From: UKL13-2 sp038321965
Lineage (GTDB): Bacteria; Pseudomonadota; Gammaproteobacteria; Burkholderiales; Usitatibacteraceae
Direction of reading: 5' to 3'
DNA length: 64,000 bases
NCBI GenBank assembly: GCA_038321965.1
Contig: JBBQFL010000005.1
Coordinates: 92,813 to 156,812 of the forward strand
Shown: positions 52,040 to 63,013 of the stretch, piece by piece
Position numbering within the stretch: position 1 is the stretch's first letter
Layout of the letters: each line of letters opens with the position of its first letter
Position numbers and translations under genes: made by a program
The notes under the pieces: model-generated
Told to the model about the DNA's origin: nothing
What the model saw: the letters and a program-made list of their open reading frames with translations, nothing else
Databases searched by the model: none

Positions 52040-54325
52040 ATGAGCAGCCATCGTCACGAACATGACCACGCCGACACACCGCACGATCACGCGAAGCATG
52101 AGCCGTCACCCGCTCACAACAATTGCGACGGACCCGTGTGCGAAGCGCGACCCATGGACCTGGCGCCCGCTTCGCCAGGCGGTACAGAAGCATCAACGCC
52201 AATCCTCACCTTGCGTATCGACAAAATGGACTGCCCGACGGAAGAAGCCCTCATCCGCAAGGCACTAGACGGTATGGCTGGCGTCAGCAGCATGCAGTTC
52301 AACTTGATGCAGCGGCGTCTAACTGTGCAACACACGCTCGCCGATCCTGCTGCGATTGTCGCTGCCGTCGCCGCGCTAGACATGGAGCCTGTCGTGGAGT
52401 CGGCGACGAATGCCGCCACAGGCAGGAGCGCCGCATCGCCTGCCGTGCCGCGCAAAAAATGGATCATGCTCACGATTGGCGTCGTTGCTGCGGCACTGGC
52501 GGAGGTCGTGGCCTGGACGACGGGACAGGAGACATCCTGGCCAGTGATCGTGTTGTCCCTTGCAGCTATTTGCTTCAGCGGAATCGAGACCTACGCGAAA
52601 GGCTGGCTGGCCATTAAAAACCGGACGTTGAACATCAACGCGCTGATGTCGGTTGCTGTGACCGGCGCGGTGGCGATTGGCCAATGGCCGGAGGCGGCGA
52701 TGGTGATGGCGCTGTTTGCCATTGCCGAAATGATCGAGGCGCTGTCGCTGGATCGCGCACGCAACGCCATTCGCGGCTTGCTGGCGATGACACCCGATAC
52801 CGCCACCGTTCTGCAGGCGGACGGGACATGGAAGGAACAGGACGCGAGCACAATTGCCATCGGTGCCAACGTTCGTGTAAAGCCGGGACAGCGCATCCCA
52901 TTGGATGGTGAAATCACGACCGGCCAATCCTCGGTCAATCAGGCACCCATCACAGGCGAGAGCATGCCCGTTGCTAAAGCCGTTGGCGATCATGTCTTCG
53001 CCGGGACCATCAATGAAACCGGCGAATTCGACTATCGCGTCACCGCTGAGCAGTCTCATTCGACACTGTCGCGCATCATCAAAGCCATCGAAGACGCGCA
53101 AGGCAGTCGCGCGCCCACGCAACGGTTTGTCGACAAGTTCGCAAGAATCTATACGCCGGTCGTCTTCCTGATCGCACTGGCCGTCGCATTGGTGCCGCCC
53201 CTCCTGTTCGGCCTGCCATGGCTCATCTGGATTTACAAGGCGCTGGTCTTGCTGGTCATCGCCTGCCCATGCGCATTGGTGATTTCGACGCCTGTCACCG
53301 TTGTGAGCGGACTGGCAGCCGCCGCGAAGGCGGGAATACTGATCAAAGGTGGTGAGTACCTGGAACAAGGGCACAAGCTGAAATCACTGGCACTAGACAA
53401 GACCGGAACGATTACTCAAGGCAAGCCTGTTGTTACTGATTTCGTATCACTCGCAGGTGAGCAAAGCGACACCCTTCGTATGGCCGCGAGCCTTTCCGCC
53501 AGATCGGATCACCCGGTTTCAGCCGCAGTCAATGTCTATTGGACATCCCAGACTGGCACCGCTACACCGGTGGATGTCACCGATTTCGAAGCCATTGCCG
53601 GTCGCGGCGTCAAAGGTCGAATTGGCGGCAAGTGGTTTTACCTTGGCAATCATCGCTTGGTCGAAGAGCTGGACATTTGCAGCGCGGCCACCGAAGCCGC
53701 ATTAAAGCCTTTGGAGGAAGCTGGCAAAACGGCCGTCCTGATTTGTAGCGAAACGGCGCCACTCGCCATCATCGGCGTCGCCGATACCGTGCGCGAAACC
53801 AGTCGGCAGGCTATCGCCGAGCTACATGCGTTGGACATTCGCACCGTCATGCTCACTGGTGACAATGCACACACGGCGGCCGCCATTGCTAAGAGCGTCG
53901 GCATCGACGACGCGCGCGGCGATTTGTTACCTGAGGACAAACTTAAAGCCATCGGCGAAGAGCTGGCACGTCATGGCATTGTTGGCATGGTCGGCGATGG
54001 CATCAACGATGCGCCCGCATTGGCAAAATCCAGCATCGGGTTTGCGATGGGCGCGGCGGGCACTGACACAGCACTGGAAACTTCCGACGTTGCGTTGATG
54101 GACGATGATCTGCGCAAGATTCCGCAGTTCATCCGATTGAGTGCGCGAACGTCCGCCATCCTGAAGCAAAACATTGGTGTCGCATTGGGCATAAAAGTCG
54201 TTTTTCTCGGTTTGGCGATTGCCGGGATGGCAGGACTATGGATGGCCGTGTTTGCGGACATGGGTGCCAGCCTGATCGTCGTTGCCAACGGGATGCGGCT
54301 GTTGCGTACTCAAAGCCCTGCATAA
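52040..54325 (+). CDS. cadA: Cd/Zn/Pb-translocating P1B-type ATPase
   Basis: Heavy-metal exporter of the inner membrane, 761 residues, ATG 52040 with GGGGAAA upstream. His-rich N-terminus (HRHEHDHADTPHDHAKHE), one HMA domain (about 55-110) whose metal loop is MDCPTEE, eight TM helices, CPC at 409-411 (IACPCALVIS), phosphorylated D453 in DKTGTITQGK, GDGINDAPALAKSSIGFAMG. C-P-C with the DCPTEE HMA loop indicates the Zn/Cd/Pb (P1B-2) class. Controlled by the divergent CadR/PbrR-like regulator. A DMT transporter gene follows 35 nt later. Confidence 0.93.
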   Translation: MSSHRHEHDHADTPHDHAKHEPSPAHNNCDGPVCEARPMDLAPASPGGTEASTPILTLRIDKMDCPTEEALIRKALDGMAGVSSMQFNLMQRRLTVQHTLADPAAIVAAVAALDMEPVVESATNAATGRSAASPAVPRKKWIMLTIGVVAAALAEVVAWTTGQETSWPVIVLSLAAICFSGIETYAKGWLAIKNRTLNINALMSVAVTGAVAIGQWPEAAMVMALFAIAEMIEALSLDRARNAIRGLLAMTPDTATVLQADGTWKEQDASTIAIGANVRVKPGQRIPLDGEITTGQSSVNQAPITGESMPVAKAVGDHVFAGTINETGEFDYRVTAEQSHSTLSRIIKAIEDAQGSRAPTQRFVDKFARIYTPVVFLIALAVALVPPLLFGLPWLIWIYKALVLLVIACPCALVISTPVTVVSGLAAAAKAGILIKGGEYLEQGHKLKSLALDKTGTITQGKPVVTDFVSLAGEQSDTLRMAASLSARSDHPVSAAVNVYWTSQTGTATPVDVTDFEAIAGRGVKGRIGGKWFYLGNHRLVEELDICSAATEAALKPLEEAGKTAVLICSETAPLAIIGVADTVRETSRQAIAELHALDIRTVMLTGDNAHTAAAIAKSVGIDDARGDLLPEDKLKAIGEELARHGIVGMVGDGINDAPALAKSSIGFAMGAAGTDTALETSDVALMDDDLRKIPQFIRLSARTSAILKQNIGVALGIKVVFLGLAIAGMAGLWMAVFADMGASLIVVANGMRLLRTQSPA

Positions 54326-54360
54326 TTGAAGCGAAGCCCGTACCCACCAAATATGCTCGC

Positions 54361-55401
54361 ATGAATATTGCCATCCTCCATGCCCTTGCCGCTGCAGCGC
54401 TATTTGGCGCGAGTACACCGCTGGCCAAAGCGCTAGTGGGCGATTTGCCGCCGCTGCTGTTGGCTGGTCTGCTGTACCTGGGTAGCGGACTGGGGTTGAC
54501 CATCGCCCGGCTGATACGCGACCGGCGCTGGCAACCCTCTGGCTTCACTCGCACGGAGTGGCCATGGTTCCTCGGTGCCGTTTTCTTCGGCGGCATCCTC
54601 GGACCAGCCGCACTCATGTTCGGCTTGACTTCGACCTCCGGCGCCACCGCATCGCTGCTACTAAATCTGGAAGCCGTGCTCACCGCCGTACTCGCCTGGG
54701 TGGTGTTCCGCGAAAACGCGGACCGGCGCATCGTGCTTGGCATGGTGGCGATTGTGGCGGGTGGCGTGCTGCTGTCGTGGAGTGGCCGTGCCGATGCCGC
54801 CGCCGGCTGGGCCGGTCCGTTGGCCGTGGCGGCGGCATGTCTTTGCTGGGCCATCGATAACAATCTCACGCGCAAGGTGTCTGCTTCCGATGCCTTGTTG
54901 ATTGCTTCGGTGAAGGGGCTGGTGGCGGGTGGCTTCAATACTGCGCTGGCGTTCATGCTGGGGGCCTCGCTGCCCGCTGCAAATACCGTTCTACTGGCGA
55001 TGGTGGTGGGCCTCGCGGGATACGGCATCAGCCTGGTTTCGTTCGTGATGGCCTTGCGCGGTCTCGGCACGGCGCGCACCGGCGCCTATTTTTCAACCGC
55101 GCCCTTCATTGGCGCAGCCGTGGCCATTGTCTTCTTCGCTGAAATGCCATCGTCGGCATTCTGGATCGCGGCGGGATTGATGGCGCTGGGCGTATGGTTG
55201 CATCTCACGGAGAGTCACGGCCACAACCATTCGCATGAGCCGCTGGATCACACCCACGACCACGAGCACGACGAACACCACCAGCACGCGCACGACTTTC
55301 CGTGGAATGGCGCAGACCCACATGGACATCCTCACCAGCACGCGACGCTCGGGCACAGTCATGCGCATTTCCCGGATATCCACCACCGGCACCCGCATTA
55401 G
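54361..55401 (+). CDS. EamA/DMT-family transporter with a His-rich C-terminal tail
   Basis: A 346-residue membrane protein with two EamA repeats (ten TM helices): MNIAILHALAAAALFGASTP, AVLTAVLAWVVFRENADRR in repeat one, GTARTGAYFSTAPFIGAAVA in repeat two. After TM10 (ends about residue 280) comes a tail of 66 residues with 24 histidines (SHGHNHSH, HTHDHEHDEHHQHAHD, HHRHPH). Plain EamA exporters of metabolites lack this. Position right after cadA and the tail suggest a role in metal transport or buffering. ATG 54361 has only a weak RBS. Confidence 0.85.
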   Translation: MNIAILHALAAAALFGASTPLAKALVGDLPPLLLAGLLYLGSGLGLTIARLIRDRRWQPSGFTRTEWPWFLGAVFFGGILGPAALMFGLTSTSGATASLLLNLEAVLTAVLAWVVFRENADRRIVLGMVAIVAGGVLLSWSGRADAAAGWAGPLAVAAACLCWAIDNNLTRKVSASDALLIASVKGLVAGGFNTALAFMLGASLPAANTVLLAMVVGLAGYGISLVSFVMALRGLGTARTGAYFSTAPFIGAAVAIVFFAEMPSSAFWIAAGLMALGVWLHLTESHGHNHSHEPLDHTHDHEHDEHHQHAHDFPWNGADPHGHPHQHATLGHSHAHFPDIHHRHPH

Positions 55402-55440
55402 CTCGCGGACTGCGAGTTTCAAGGGAGTGCTAAAAAACGC

Positions 55441-55474
55441 ATCATCCCAGCGAAGGCTGGAATGACAATTTTTT
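55441..55474. repeat. Dispersed CCAGCGAAGGCTGG-type hairpin, possible terminator
   Basis: CCAGC-GAAG-GCTGG (55447-55460) extended by TCAT/ATGA, with T6 at 55469-55474. It resembles the common intergenic repeat cgtcattcccgcgaaggcgg. It may terminate the DMT transporter transcript. Confidence 0.5.
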
Positions 55475-55505
55475 GGGCGTTTCGAGACTTCCCTCAAGCG
55501 AGACT

Positions 55506-55529
55506 CCAGCACTGGCGCGGCTTACAGGC
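55506..55529. repeat. Dispersed intergenic motif, copy C
   Basis: CCAGCACTGGCGCGGCTTAC then AGGC, near-identical to copy D and related to complements of copies A and B. A further partial inverted match (CACCAGTGCTGGAG) lies at 55549-55562. Confidence 0.45.
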
Positions 55530-55605
55530 AAAACATGACGGGGCACCACACCAGTGCTGGAGTGTAACAACCGGTATCGTACTGGTTGCGCGTAACCTCC
55601 AATTG

Positions 55606-56079
55606 CTAATCTTCCAATTCCACGGGCAGAAGCGCCCTGAACGCCAACACCAGCACGGGTGGAAGTAGTAGCCATTGCAAAAGTGGAGAAAGTCCAATGC
55701 CGTAAATGGTCGGCATCTTCGGTGCATACCCCCAGCCACCGGTACGATAGACGTTGTACCACTCGCTCCAAACCGTAAACGCCATCACACTTGTTGTCAC
55801 GATCATGCAGCCCGCGAGCGGTCGTGCCATCGGCCAGTCAAATCGCCTCAACACAATGCCCGCCAGCGCGAATGCGCCCAATGCGATCACCACGTCTCCC
55901 AGCGTACAGTGAAACACCGCTCGCGCAATCGTCGCGCCGTCTGCTGATAGCCAAATCGTGTAGAGGCTGACGTGGGCGATCTCCCACGCGAGGTTGAAGG
56001 CAAAGGCGAGTGCCGACCAGAGCCCGGCGAATCTCACCATGCGGGCCATCCGCGACATGGTGTTGCCGACGGCTCGCAT
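55606..56079 (-). CDS. Small four-TM membrane protein
   Basis: A 157-residue polytopic protein, TM helices about 17-42, 52-72, 82-102 and 125-150. Notable motifs: FAFNLAWEIAHVSLYTIW, FHCTLGDVVIALGAFALAG and YNVYRTGGWGYAPKMPTIYG. I have seen such proteins as hypothetical in betaproteobacteria but know no function. ATGs at 56079 and 56058 are both possible starts. It is downstream of the DUF305 gene on the same strand (55-nt gap) and may be co-transcribed. Confidence 0.65.
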   Translation of the reverse strand: MRAVGNTMSRMARMVRFAGLWSALAFAFNLAWEIAHVSLYTIWLSADGATIARAVFHCTLGDVVIALGAFALAGIVLRRFDWPMARPLAGCMIVTTSVMAFTVWSEWYNVYRTGGWGYAPKMPTIYGIGLSPLLQWLLLPPVLVLAFRALLPVELED

Positions 56080-56134
56080 TTACCCGGTGTGCGGTCGTTC
56101 CTGCTCAACGCAACGTCTTGAACTTACAAAGGGT

Positions 56135-56554
56135 CTATTTTGATTTCGACATGGGCATGTTCATGGGTTTCTCATTCTTTGCCAGCCATTTGTCAAACTC
56201 TTTGATCTCTTTTGTCTGGGATTTGATGATGTCCTTGGCCATGCTGCGCATCTTGGCGTCTTTGCCCTGCTGAAGCTGGATATTGGCCATGTCCAGAGCG
56301 CTTTGGTGATGCATCTTCATCATCATCGCAAAATCGTGGTCGATGTCGCCGGAGCCTTTCATCGACTCCATGCTTTTCATGCCGCCCATCATCGACTTGT
56401 GCATTTCCATTGAGCCTATTGGCATGGGCGCGGCGTTGTCGGCGGCAAGCGCATGCCCAACGAATGAGGAACTTAAAATTACCGAAAGGATGGCCGCCGC
56501 GCTGACTTGGCTACCAAACCGGACCGTGTTCTGAAACTTGTTTATCGCTGACAT
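56135..56554 (-). CDS. DUF305 family exported Met/His-rich protein
   Basis: A 139-residue protein with signal peptide (AAAILSVILSSSFVGHALA). The mature part is rich in Met and His: PMPIGSMEMHKSMMGGMKSM, then the DUF305 signature DIDHDFAMMMKMHHQSALDMA and a C-terminal MNMPMSKSK. DUF305/CopM-type proteins are periplasmic copper-binding ferritin-like bundles, which fits the copper genes around it. A strong AGGAGA precedes the ATG. Divergent from the DUF2933 gene. Confidence 0.88.
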   Translation of the reverse strand: MSAINKFQNTVRFGSQVSAAAILSVILSSSFVGHALAADNAAPMPIGSMEMHKSMMGGMKSMESMKGSGDIDHDFAMMMKMHHQSALDMANIQLQQGKDAKMRSMAKDIIKSQTKEIKEFDKWLAKNEKPMNMPMSKSK

Positions 56555-56689
56555 GCACGCTCTCCTGAAAAGTTAGAAACACGTCCATCCTACTTTAAGG
56601 TGCCGGATACTTCCGTACGCCAGCGCACATGGAGTCATGGTCATTGCCAATCTGCTGTGTCGTTGCTGCCCTCGCCGCGCTCGTCTTGT

Positions 56690-56703
56690 TTGACACAGAT
56701 CAA
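56690..56703. promoter_or_regulatory. FNR/ANR-like box between DUF305 and DUF2933 genes
   Basis: TTGAC-ACAG-ATCAA, one mismatch to the FNR/ANR consensus TTGAT-N4-ATCAA and one base different from 43163-43176. It lies 75 nt before the DUF2933 ATG and 135 nt from the DUF305 start. Confidence 0.5.
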
Positions 56704-56778
56704 GCCAGCGCCGCTGTGTTGATGTAGCGTGGTCAGGATGCTGATAGTACGAGCATCACAATTCGCCGAGGAAGAACC

Positions 56779-57027
56779 ATGCATAACCATGACAGCATTT
56801 CGCCAGACCAATCCACGCGCGACGCGCCGCGTACCCATGTTGCCTGGAAAGGTGTCGCCGTCATGCTCGTTGCCATAGTCAGCTTCTATGTGCTTCGCGA
56901 GCACTGGGGGCATGCCTTGGGGGTAGCACCTTACTTGCTGCTGCTGGCGTGTCCGCTCATACATATCTTCATGCATGGAGGTCATGGGCACGACCATGCT
57001 TCAGGCGACAAGGAAAAACCCCATTGA
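56779..57027 (+). CDS. DUF2933 family small membrane protein
   Basis: An 82-residue protein: hydrophilic N-terminus with His (MHNHDSISPDQ), TM helices about 25-40 and 48-66 (GVAPYLLLLACPLIHIFMHG), then a HGGHGHDHASGDKEKPH tail. The CPLIHxFMHGGHGHH pattern is the DUF2933 hallmark; these proteins sit beside copper-resistance genes. GAGGAAGAACC precedes the ATG. Precise role unknown. Confidence 0.85.
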   Translation: MHNHDSISPDQSTRDAPRTHVAWKGVAVMLVAIVSFYVLREHWGHALGVAPYLLLLACPLIHIFMHGGHGHDHASGDKEKPH

Positions 57028-57063
57028 GGTCGTTGCCAGCCGTCACGATATGAAGCCTGGCTA

Positions 57064-57600
57064 ATGGTTGCAGCCATCGTATCGACAGCGCGTCCTTTCC
57101 CGCTGCATGCGGAGAGCAGCGTGTTAGTACGTGTCACGCCGGAAGTGGCATTTGCATTTCTGGACACGCACGAGAACATTGCCGCGCACATGGATCGCCC
57201 GAGCTGGGCGATGCTCGGCGGCGCGATGACATCGTCCATGGATAGGCTGGCCGGCAAGGAAACAGGCTCGGTGATCCTAATTGAGGGAACGGTGCTCGGT
57301 ATTTCCATTTCATTGGCCGAAGAGATTGTTGAGCGGGTGCCGCCGCGTCGCAAACGCTGGGAGACCATCGGTACACCGCGGCTGATTGTCATAAGTGGGT
57401 ATCGAATGGGTTTTAATGTCGAACGTGCGGGTGACGGGTGCCAAGTGACGGTTACCATCGACTACGACATTCCGGAGGGCTTTTGGGGGAGATTGTTTGG
57501 CCGCGTCTTCGCGCCTGTATATGCGAGGTGGTGTGTGCAAAGAATCGTCCACACGGTTGCGCACGAATTCTCCAATGCGAAGTTGAGCCATGTTTGCTAG
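57064..57600 (+). CDS. SRPBCC (polyketide cyclase/CoxG-like) family protein
   Basis: A 178-residue START-like fold: SVLVRVTPEVAFAFLDTHEN at the N-terminus, central strands (GSVILIEGTVLGISISLAEE; WETIGTPRLIVISGYRMGF) and a C-terminal helix (RWCVQRIVHTVAHEFSNAK). It binds a hydrophobic ligand by family analogy; ligand unknown. It starts 36 nt after the DUF2933 gene and ends 107 nt before the P2-type ATPase, all on the same strand, so one transcript is plausible. Confidence 0.75.
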   Translation: MVAAIVSTARPFPLHAESSVLVRVTPEVAFAFLDTHENIAAHMDRPSWAMLGGAMTSSMDRLAGKETGSVILIEGTVLGISISLAEEIVERVPPRRKRWETIGTPRLIVISGYRMGFNVERAGDGCQVTVTIDYDIPEGFWGRLFGRVFAPVYARWCVQRIVHTVAHEFSNAKLSHVC

Positions 57601-57707
57601 GGTGCCCGAATTGAAACGGGCATTGGCAAGCGGTGCAAACGCGGCCTCTGGTAAATGAGCGAGTGTCGCGCTCTGAAAGCAACACTGCCGACCAGGTATC
57701 TGTCGCG

Positions 57708-60302
57708 ATGAGTGATCGACCAGCAGCGCATTCTCACGCCCACGGCCTCACCGAAGCCGAGGTCCAAGCCAGGCAGCGAACGGAGGGATTCAACGAACTA
57801 CCACGACCGGATCGACGCACCCCGTTTCGGATATTGTCCGAGGTTGTGCGGGAGCCAATGCTTGCATTGCTGCTCGGCGGGGGTGCGATCTATCTGGCGC
57901 TGGGGGATCTGAAGGAAGCGATAATCCTGCTCGCTTTCGCAACGATGTCGATCCTGATTACGGTCGTGCAGGAGGCGCGCACCGAGCGTGTGCTGGAAGC
58001 GCTTCGCGACCTCACCAGCCCGCGCGCAATGGTGATCCGTGATGGCGAACGCAAGCGAATAGCCGGTCGCGACGTGGTACGCGGCGACCTCGTCGTATTA
58101 GCCGAGGGAGATCGCGTGCCAGCCGACCTTATGCTGATTGAAAGTCATGACCTGCAAACTGATGAATCGCTGCTGACCGGGGAGTCGGTACCGGTACGAA
58201 AAATTGTCGGCAGCAGTGACCTACCGGTCCTTCCCAAACGACCTGGTGGCGACGACCTCCCGTATGTATTCTCCGGTTCGCTAGTTGTTCGCGGCACGGG
58301 AATTGGCGAGACCATGGCAATCGGTACCCTGAGTGAAATCGGCAAGATAGGCCAGTCACTGAATACGTTGGAGACGGAACCACCAAGACTGCAGGCGCAA
58401 ACGCGACGATTGGTGCGGATTTTTGGCATGGTCGGCGGAGCCATCAGTGTACTCGCCGTACTGCTCTATGGCACCTTGCGAGGGGGCTGGCTCGATGCGC
58501 TTCTGGCTGGCGTAGCGCTTGGCATGTCGATGCTTCCCGAAGAGTTTCCGCTGGTGCTCACTGTCTTTATGGCGATGGGCGCGTGGCGCATCTCGCAGGC
58601 GCGTGTGCTGACGCGCCGCGCGGCTGCTATAGAAACTCTGGGTTCGGCGACCGTATTGTGTACCGACAAGACCGGCACGCTCACCGAAAACCGCATGGCC
58701 ATTGCCGAACTGCGACTCAAGAGTGGGGAAGCGTTCTTGCCAATCGGCACTTCCCCAGGGAAACTGCCGGAGAAGTTTCAGGCCTTGCTAGAGTCCGGTC
58801 GACTCGCCAGCGCGCAAGTACCCGTCGATCCCATGGAGAAAGCGTTTCAGGAACTGGATCATCAACTCTCGGATGGGTCTGCGGACTCACGCGTTGCGGG
58901 GTGGAAGCTTGTCCAAGCGTATGGGTTGCGGCCAGAGCTTCTCGCCATGTCGCACGTATGGAAAACGGCTGCCGACGGCGACGACCTCATCGTTGCCGTC
59001 AAAGGTGCACCGGAAGCTGTGTTCGATCTGTGCCACCTTGGTGCAGCCGATCTTGCGACGGCAACGTTGTCGGTTAGCGCGATGGCTGCGAAAGGGCTGC
59101 GCATTCTGGGCGTGGCCCGCGCCTCCTTCACCGGGCCAGATTTGCCCGCATCGCAGCGTGATTTCACATTCGAGTTCCTGGGACTGGTTGGCCTCGCCGA
59201 TCCACTGCGAGCCAGTGTGCCCGCCGCCATCAACGAATGCCGGTCGGCAGGTATCAGGGTGATCGTAATTACCGGTGACTATCCGGCGACGGCGCGCGCC
59301 ATCGCCCGTCAGGCCAGCCTGGTCGTAGAAGACGTGGTGACCGGTGACATGCTCGAAGAAATGAGCGCCGCAGCGTTGGCTGAACGAGTGCGAACGGCAA
59401 CAGTTTTCGCGCGCATCATGCCCGAGCAGAAGCTTCGCGTCGTCAATGCACTCAAGGCAAATGGCGAAATCGTCGCCATGACCGGCGACGGGGTGAACGA
59501 TGCGCCCTCGCTAAAGGCGGCGCATATCGGAATTGCCATGGGTGGGCGCGGTACCGATGTGGCGCGCGAAGCTTCCGCCATTGTGTTGCTGGACGATGAT
59601 TTCGGCTCGATTGTGAAAGCGGTTCGTCTCGGTCGCCGGATCTACGACAACCTCGTGAAAGCGATGGGTTTCATCATCGCCGTACACGTGCCAATTGCCG
59701 GATTGGCACTGATACCGCTGCTGTTCGGCTTGCCGATCTTGTTCGGCCCCATGCACATCGCGTTTCTGGAGATGGTGATCGATCCTGTCTGCTCGCTGGT
59801 CTTCGAGGCGGAGAGTGAAGAGGACGACGCCATGCGCAGGCCACCTCGCGACACCGATGAACCGCTTTTCTCGAAAACATTGATTGGCTGGAGCCTGCTG
59901 CAGGGAATCCTGGCACTCGCGATTGTTACCAGCATCTTTGTCGTTGCGCTCAGGCAAGGAATGCCCGAAGATGAGGTACGGGCACTTACGTTCTTCTCAC
60001 TGGTCATGGCAATCATCGGCCTCATTTTTGTCAACCGCACCTTCAGTGCTTCATTGGTGACGGCATTTCGACGGCCCAATCCGGCGCTGGTGTGGGTGCT
60101 CTTGGCCGTGGCGACGAGCCTGTTATTGACCTTGCTCTGGCCATTGGCGAGAGGACTCTTTCGGTTCGGACCGCTACACCTTGATGATCTTTCCTTGGCG
60201 TTGGGTGCCGGCGTTCTATTGATTGTGCTTCTTGAGTGGACAAAGTCGCTCTGGCGCGGGCGGCAGGCGCTCAGTGGATCATCAACGCCGGCCGTGTCAT
60301 AA
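57708..60302 (+). CDS. P2-type cation-transporting ATPase (Ca2+-ATPase/PMR1-like)
   Basis: An 864-residue P-type ATPase of the non-heavy-metal type: no HMA and no CPC. ATG 57708 (MSDRPAAHSHAHGLTEAEVQ). N-terminal cation-ATPase domain; actuator TGESVPVRK; TM4 motif MLPEEFPLVLTVF where Ca2+ pumps have PEGLP; phosphorylated D320 in CTDKTGTLTENRM; GDGVNDAPSLKAAHIGIAMG; four to six C-terminal TM helices (LIPLLFGLPILFGPMHIAFL). The changed TM4 motif makes the ion uncertain; a divalent cation such as Ca, Mg or Mn is plausible. Sits among copper/cadmium genes. Confidence 0.9.
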   Translation: MSDRPAAHSHAHGLTEAEVQARQRTEGFNELPRPDRRTPFRILSEVVREPMLALLLGGGAIYLALGDLKEAIILLAFATMSILITVVQEARTERVLEALRDLTSPRAMVIRDGERKRIAGRDVVRGDLVVLAEGDRVPADLMLIESHDLQTDESLLTGESVPVRKIVGSSDLPVLPKRPGGDDLPYVFSGSLVVRGTGIGETMAIGTLSEIGKIGQSLNTLETEPPRLQAQTRRLVRIFGMVGGAISVLAVLLYGTLRGGWLDALLAGVALGMSMLPEEFPLVLTVFMAMGAWRISQARVLTRRAAAIETLGSATVLCTDKTGTLTENRMAIAELRLKSGEAFLPIGTSPGKLPEKFQALLESGRLASAQVPVDPMEKAFQELDHQLSDGSADSRVAGWKLVQAYGLRPELLAMSHVWKTAADGDDLIVAVKGAPEAVFDLCHLGAADLATATLSVSAMAAKGLRILGVARASFTGPDLPASQRDFTFEFLGLVGLADPLRASVPAAINECRSAGIRVIVITGDYPATARAIARQASLVVEDVVTGDMLEEMSAAALAERVRTATVFARIMPEQKLRVVNALKANGEIVAMTGDGVNDAPSLKAAHIGIAMGGRGTDVAREASAIVLLDDDFGSIVKAVRLGRRIYDNLVKAMGFIIAVHVPIAGLALIPLLFGLPILFGPMHIAFLEMVIDPVCSLVFEAESEEDDAMRRPPRDTDEPLFSKTLIGWSLLQGILALAIVTSIFVVALRQGMPEDEVRALTFFSLVMAIIGLIFVNRTFSASLVTAFRRPNPALVWVLLAVATSLLLTLLWPLARGLFRFGPLHLDDLSLALGAGVLLIVLLEWTKSLWRGRQALSGSSTPAVS

Positions 60303-60623
60303 CGCACAAAAACAGGCACAACCAACGAAGCCAATCGCAACCTTGAAGTCAGCATCGAGCAATACATTAACGGCCTGGAGAATTACCAACGTCGACGCGC
60401 CGGTTCCTGCCAACGGCTACCATGCCCACCGGTCGCCTCGACGGGAAGCGGTCGCAGAGATTGCACAAAATATCATGTGGATCACCTCAGGAAGCTTGCT
60501 CGCAATGCGTGCACACAATCGATGCGATACAGCACAGAGGCGAGCGTGCTTTGGGCTGAGAATTCTATGCACGCCACTTGAAAGCAGATTTCGTACGTCA
60601 ATCGCACCGGATCGGAAGACGCC
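60303..60623. other. 321-nt intergenic region
   Basis: Separates the P2-type ATPase gene from copA. A frame with REAVAEIAQNIMWITSG faintly recalls DUF2934, but it lacks a convincing start and continuation. No clear CueR-type promoter seen. Confidence 0.3.
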
Positions 60624-62864
<2,241 letters not shown>

Positions 62865-62904
62865 AGGCTGGCACAACAAACCCTTTGCCCTGCGGGCTTC
62901 TCCA

Positions 62905-62936
62905 GCCATTTAGGCCACAAACGCGCGCCAAATGGC
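62905..62936. repeat. Hairpin of the dispersed palindrome family, third copy
   Basis: GCCATTTAGGC pairs with GCCAAATGGC (one bulge) around an 11-nt loop, followed by GTTCTACG as at 36113-36118 (ATCTACG). It could also terminate copA. Confidence 0.45.
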
Positions 62937-63013
62937 GTTCTACGTTTTGGTTCTAGTCGTTCTCGTATAGGCCCTACTAGCTCATTTCAGCACCGATTAA
63001 AAAAGAAGAATTT

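Noticed and set aside
54129..55079. A 316-codon minus-strand open frame across cadA and the DMT transporter gene
   Set aside because: Antisense to two well-supported genes; Ser/Ala/Thr/Pro-rich composition typical of shadow frames in GC-rich DNA.
60400..60560. Faint DUF2934-like reading (REAVAEIAQNIMW)
   Set aside because: Too short and lacking the conserved C-terminal part and a start codon with RBS.
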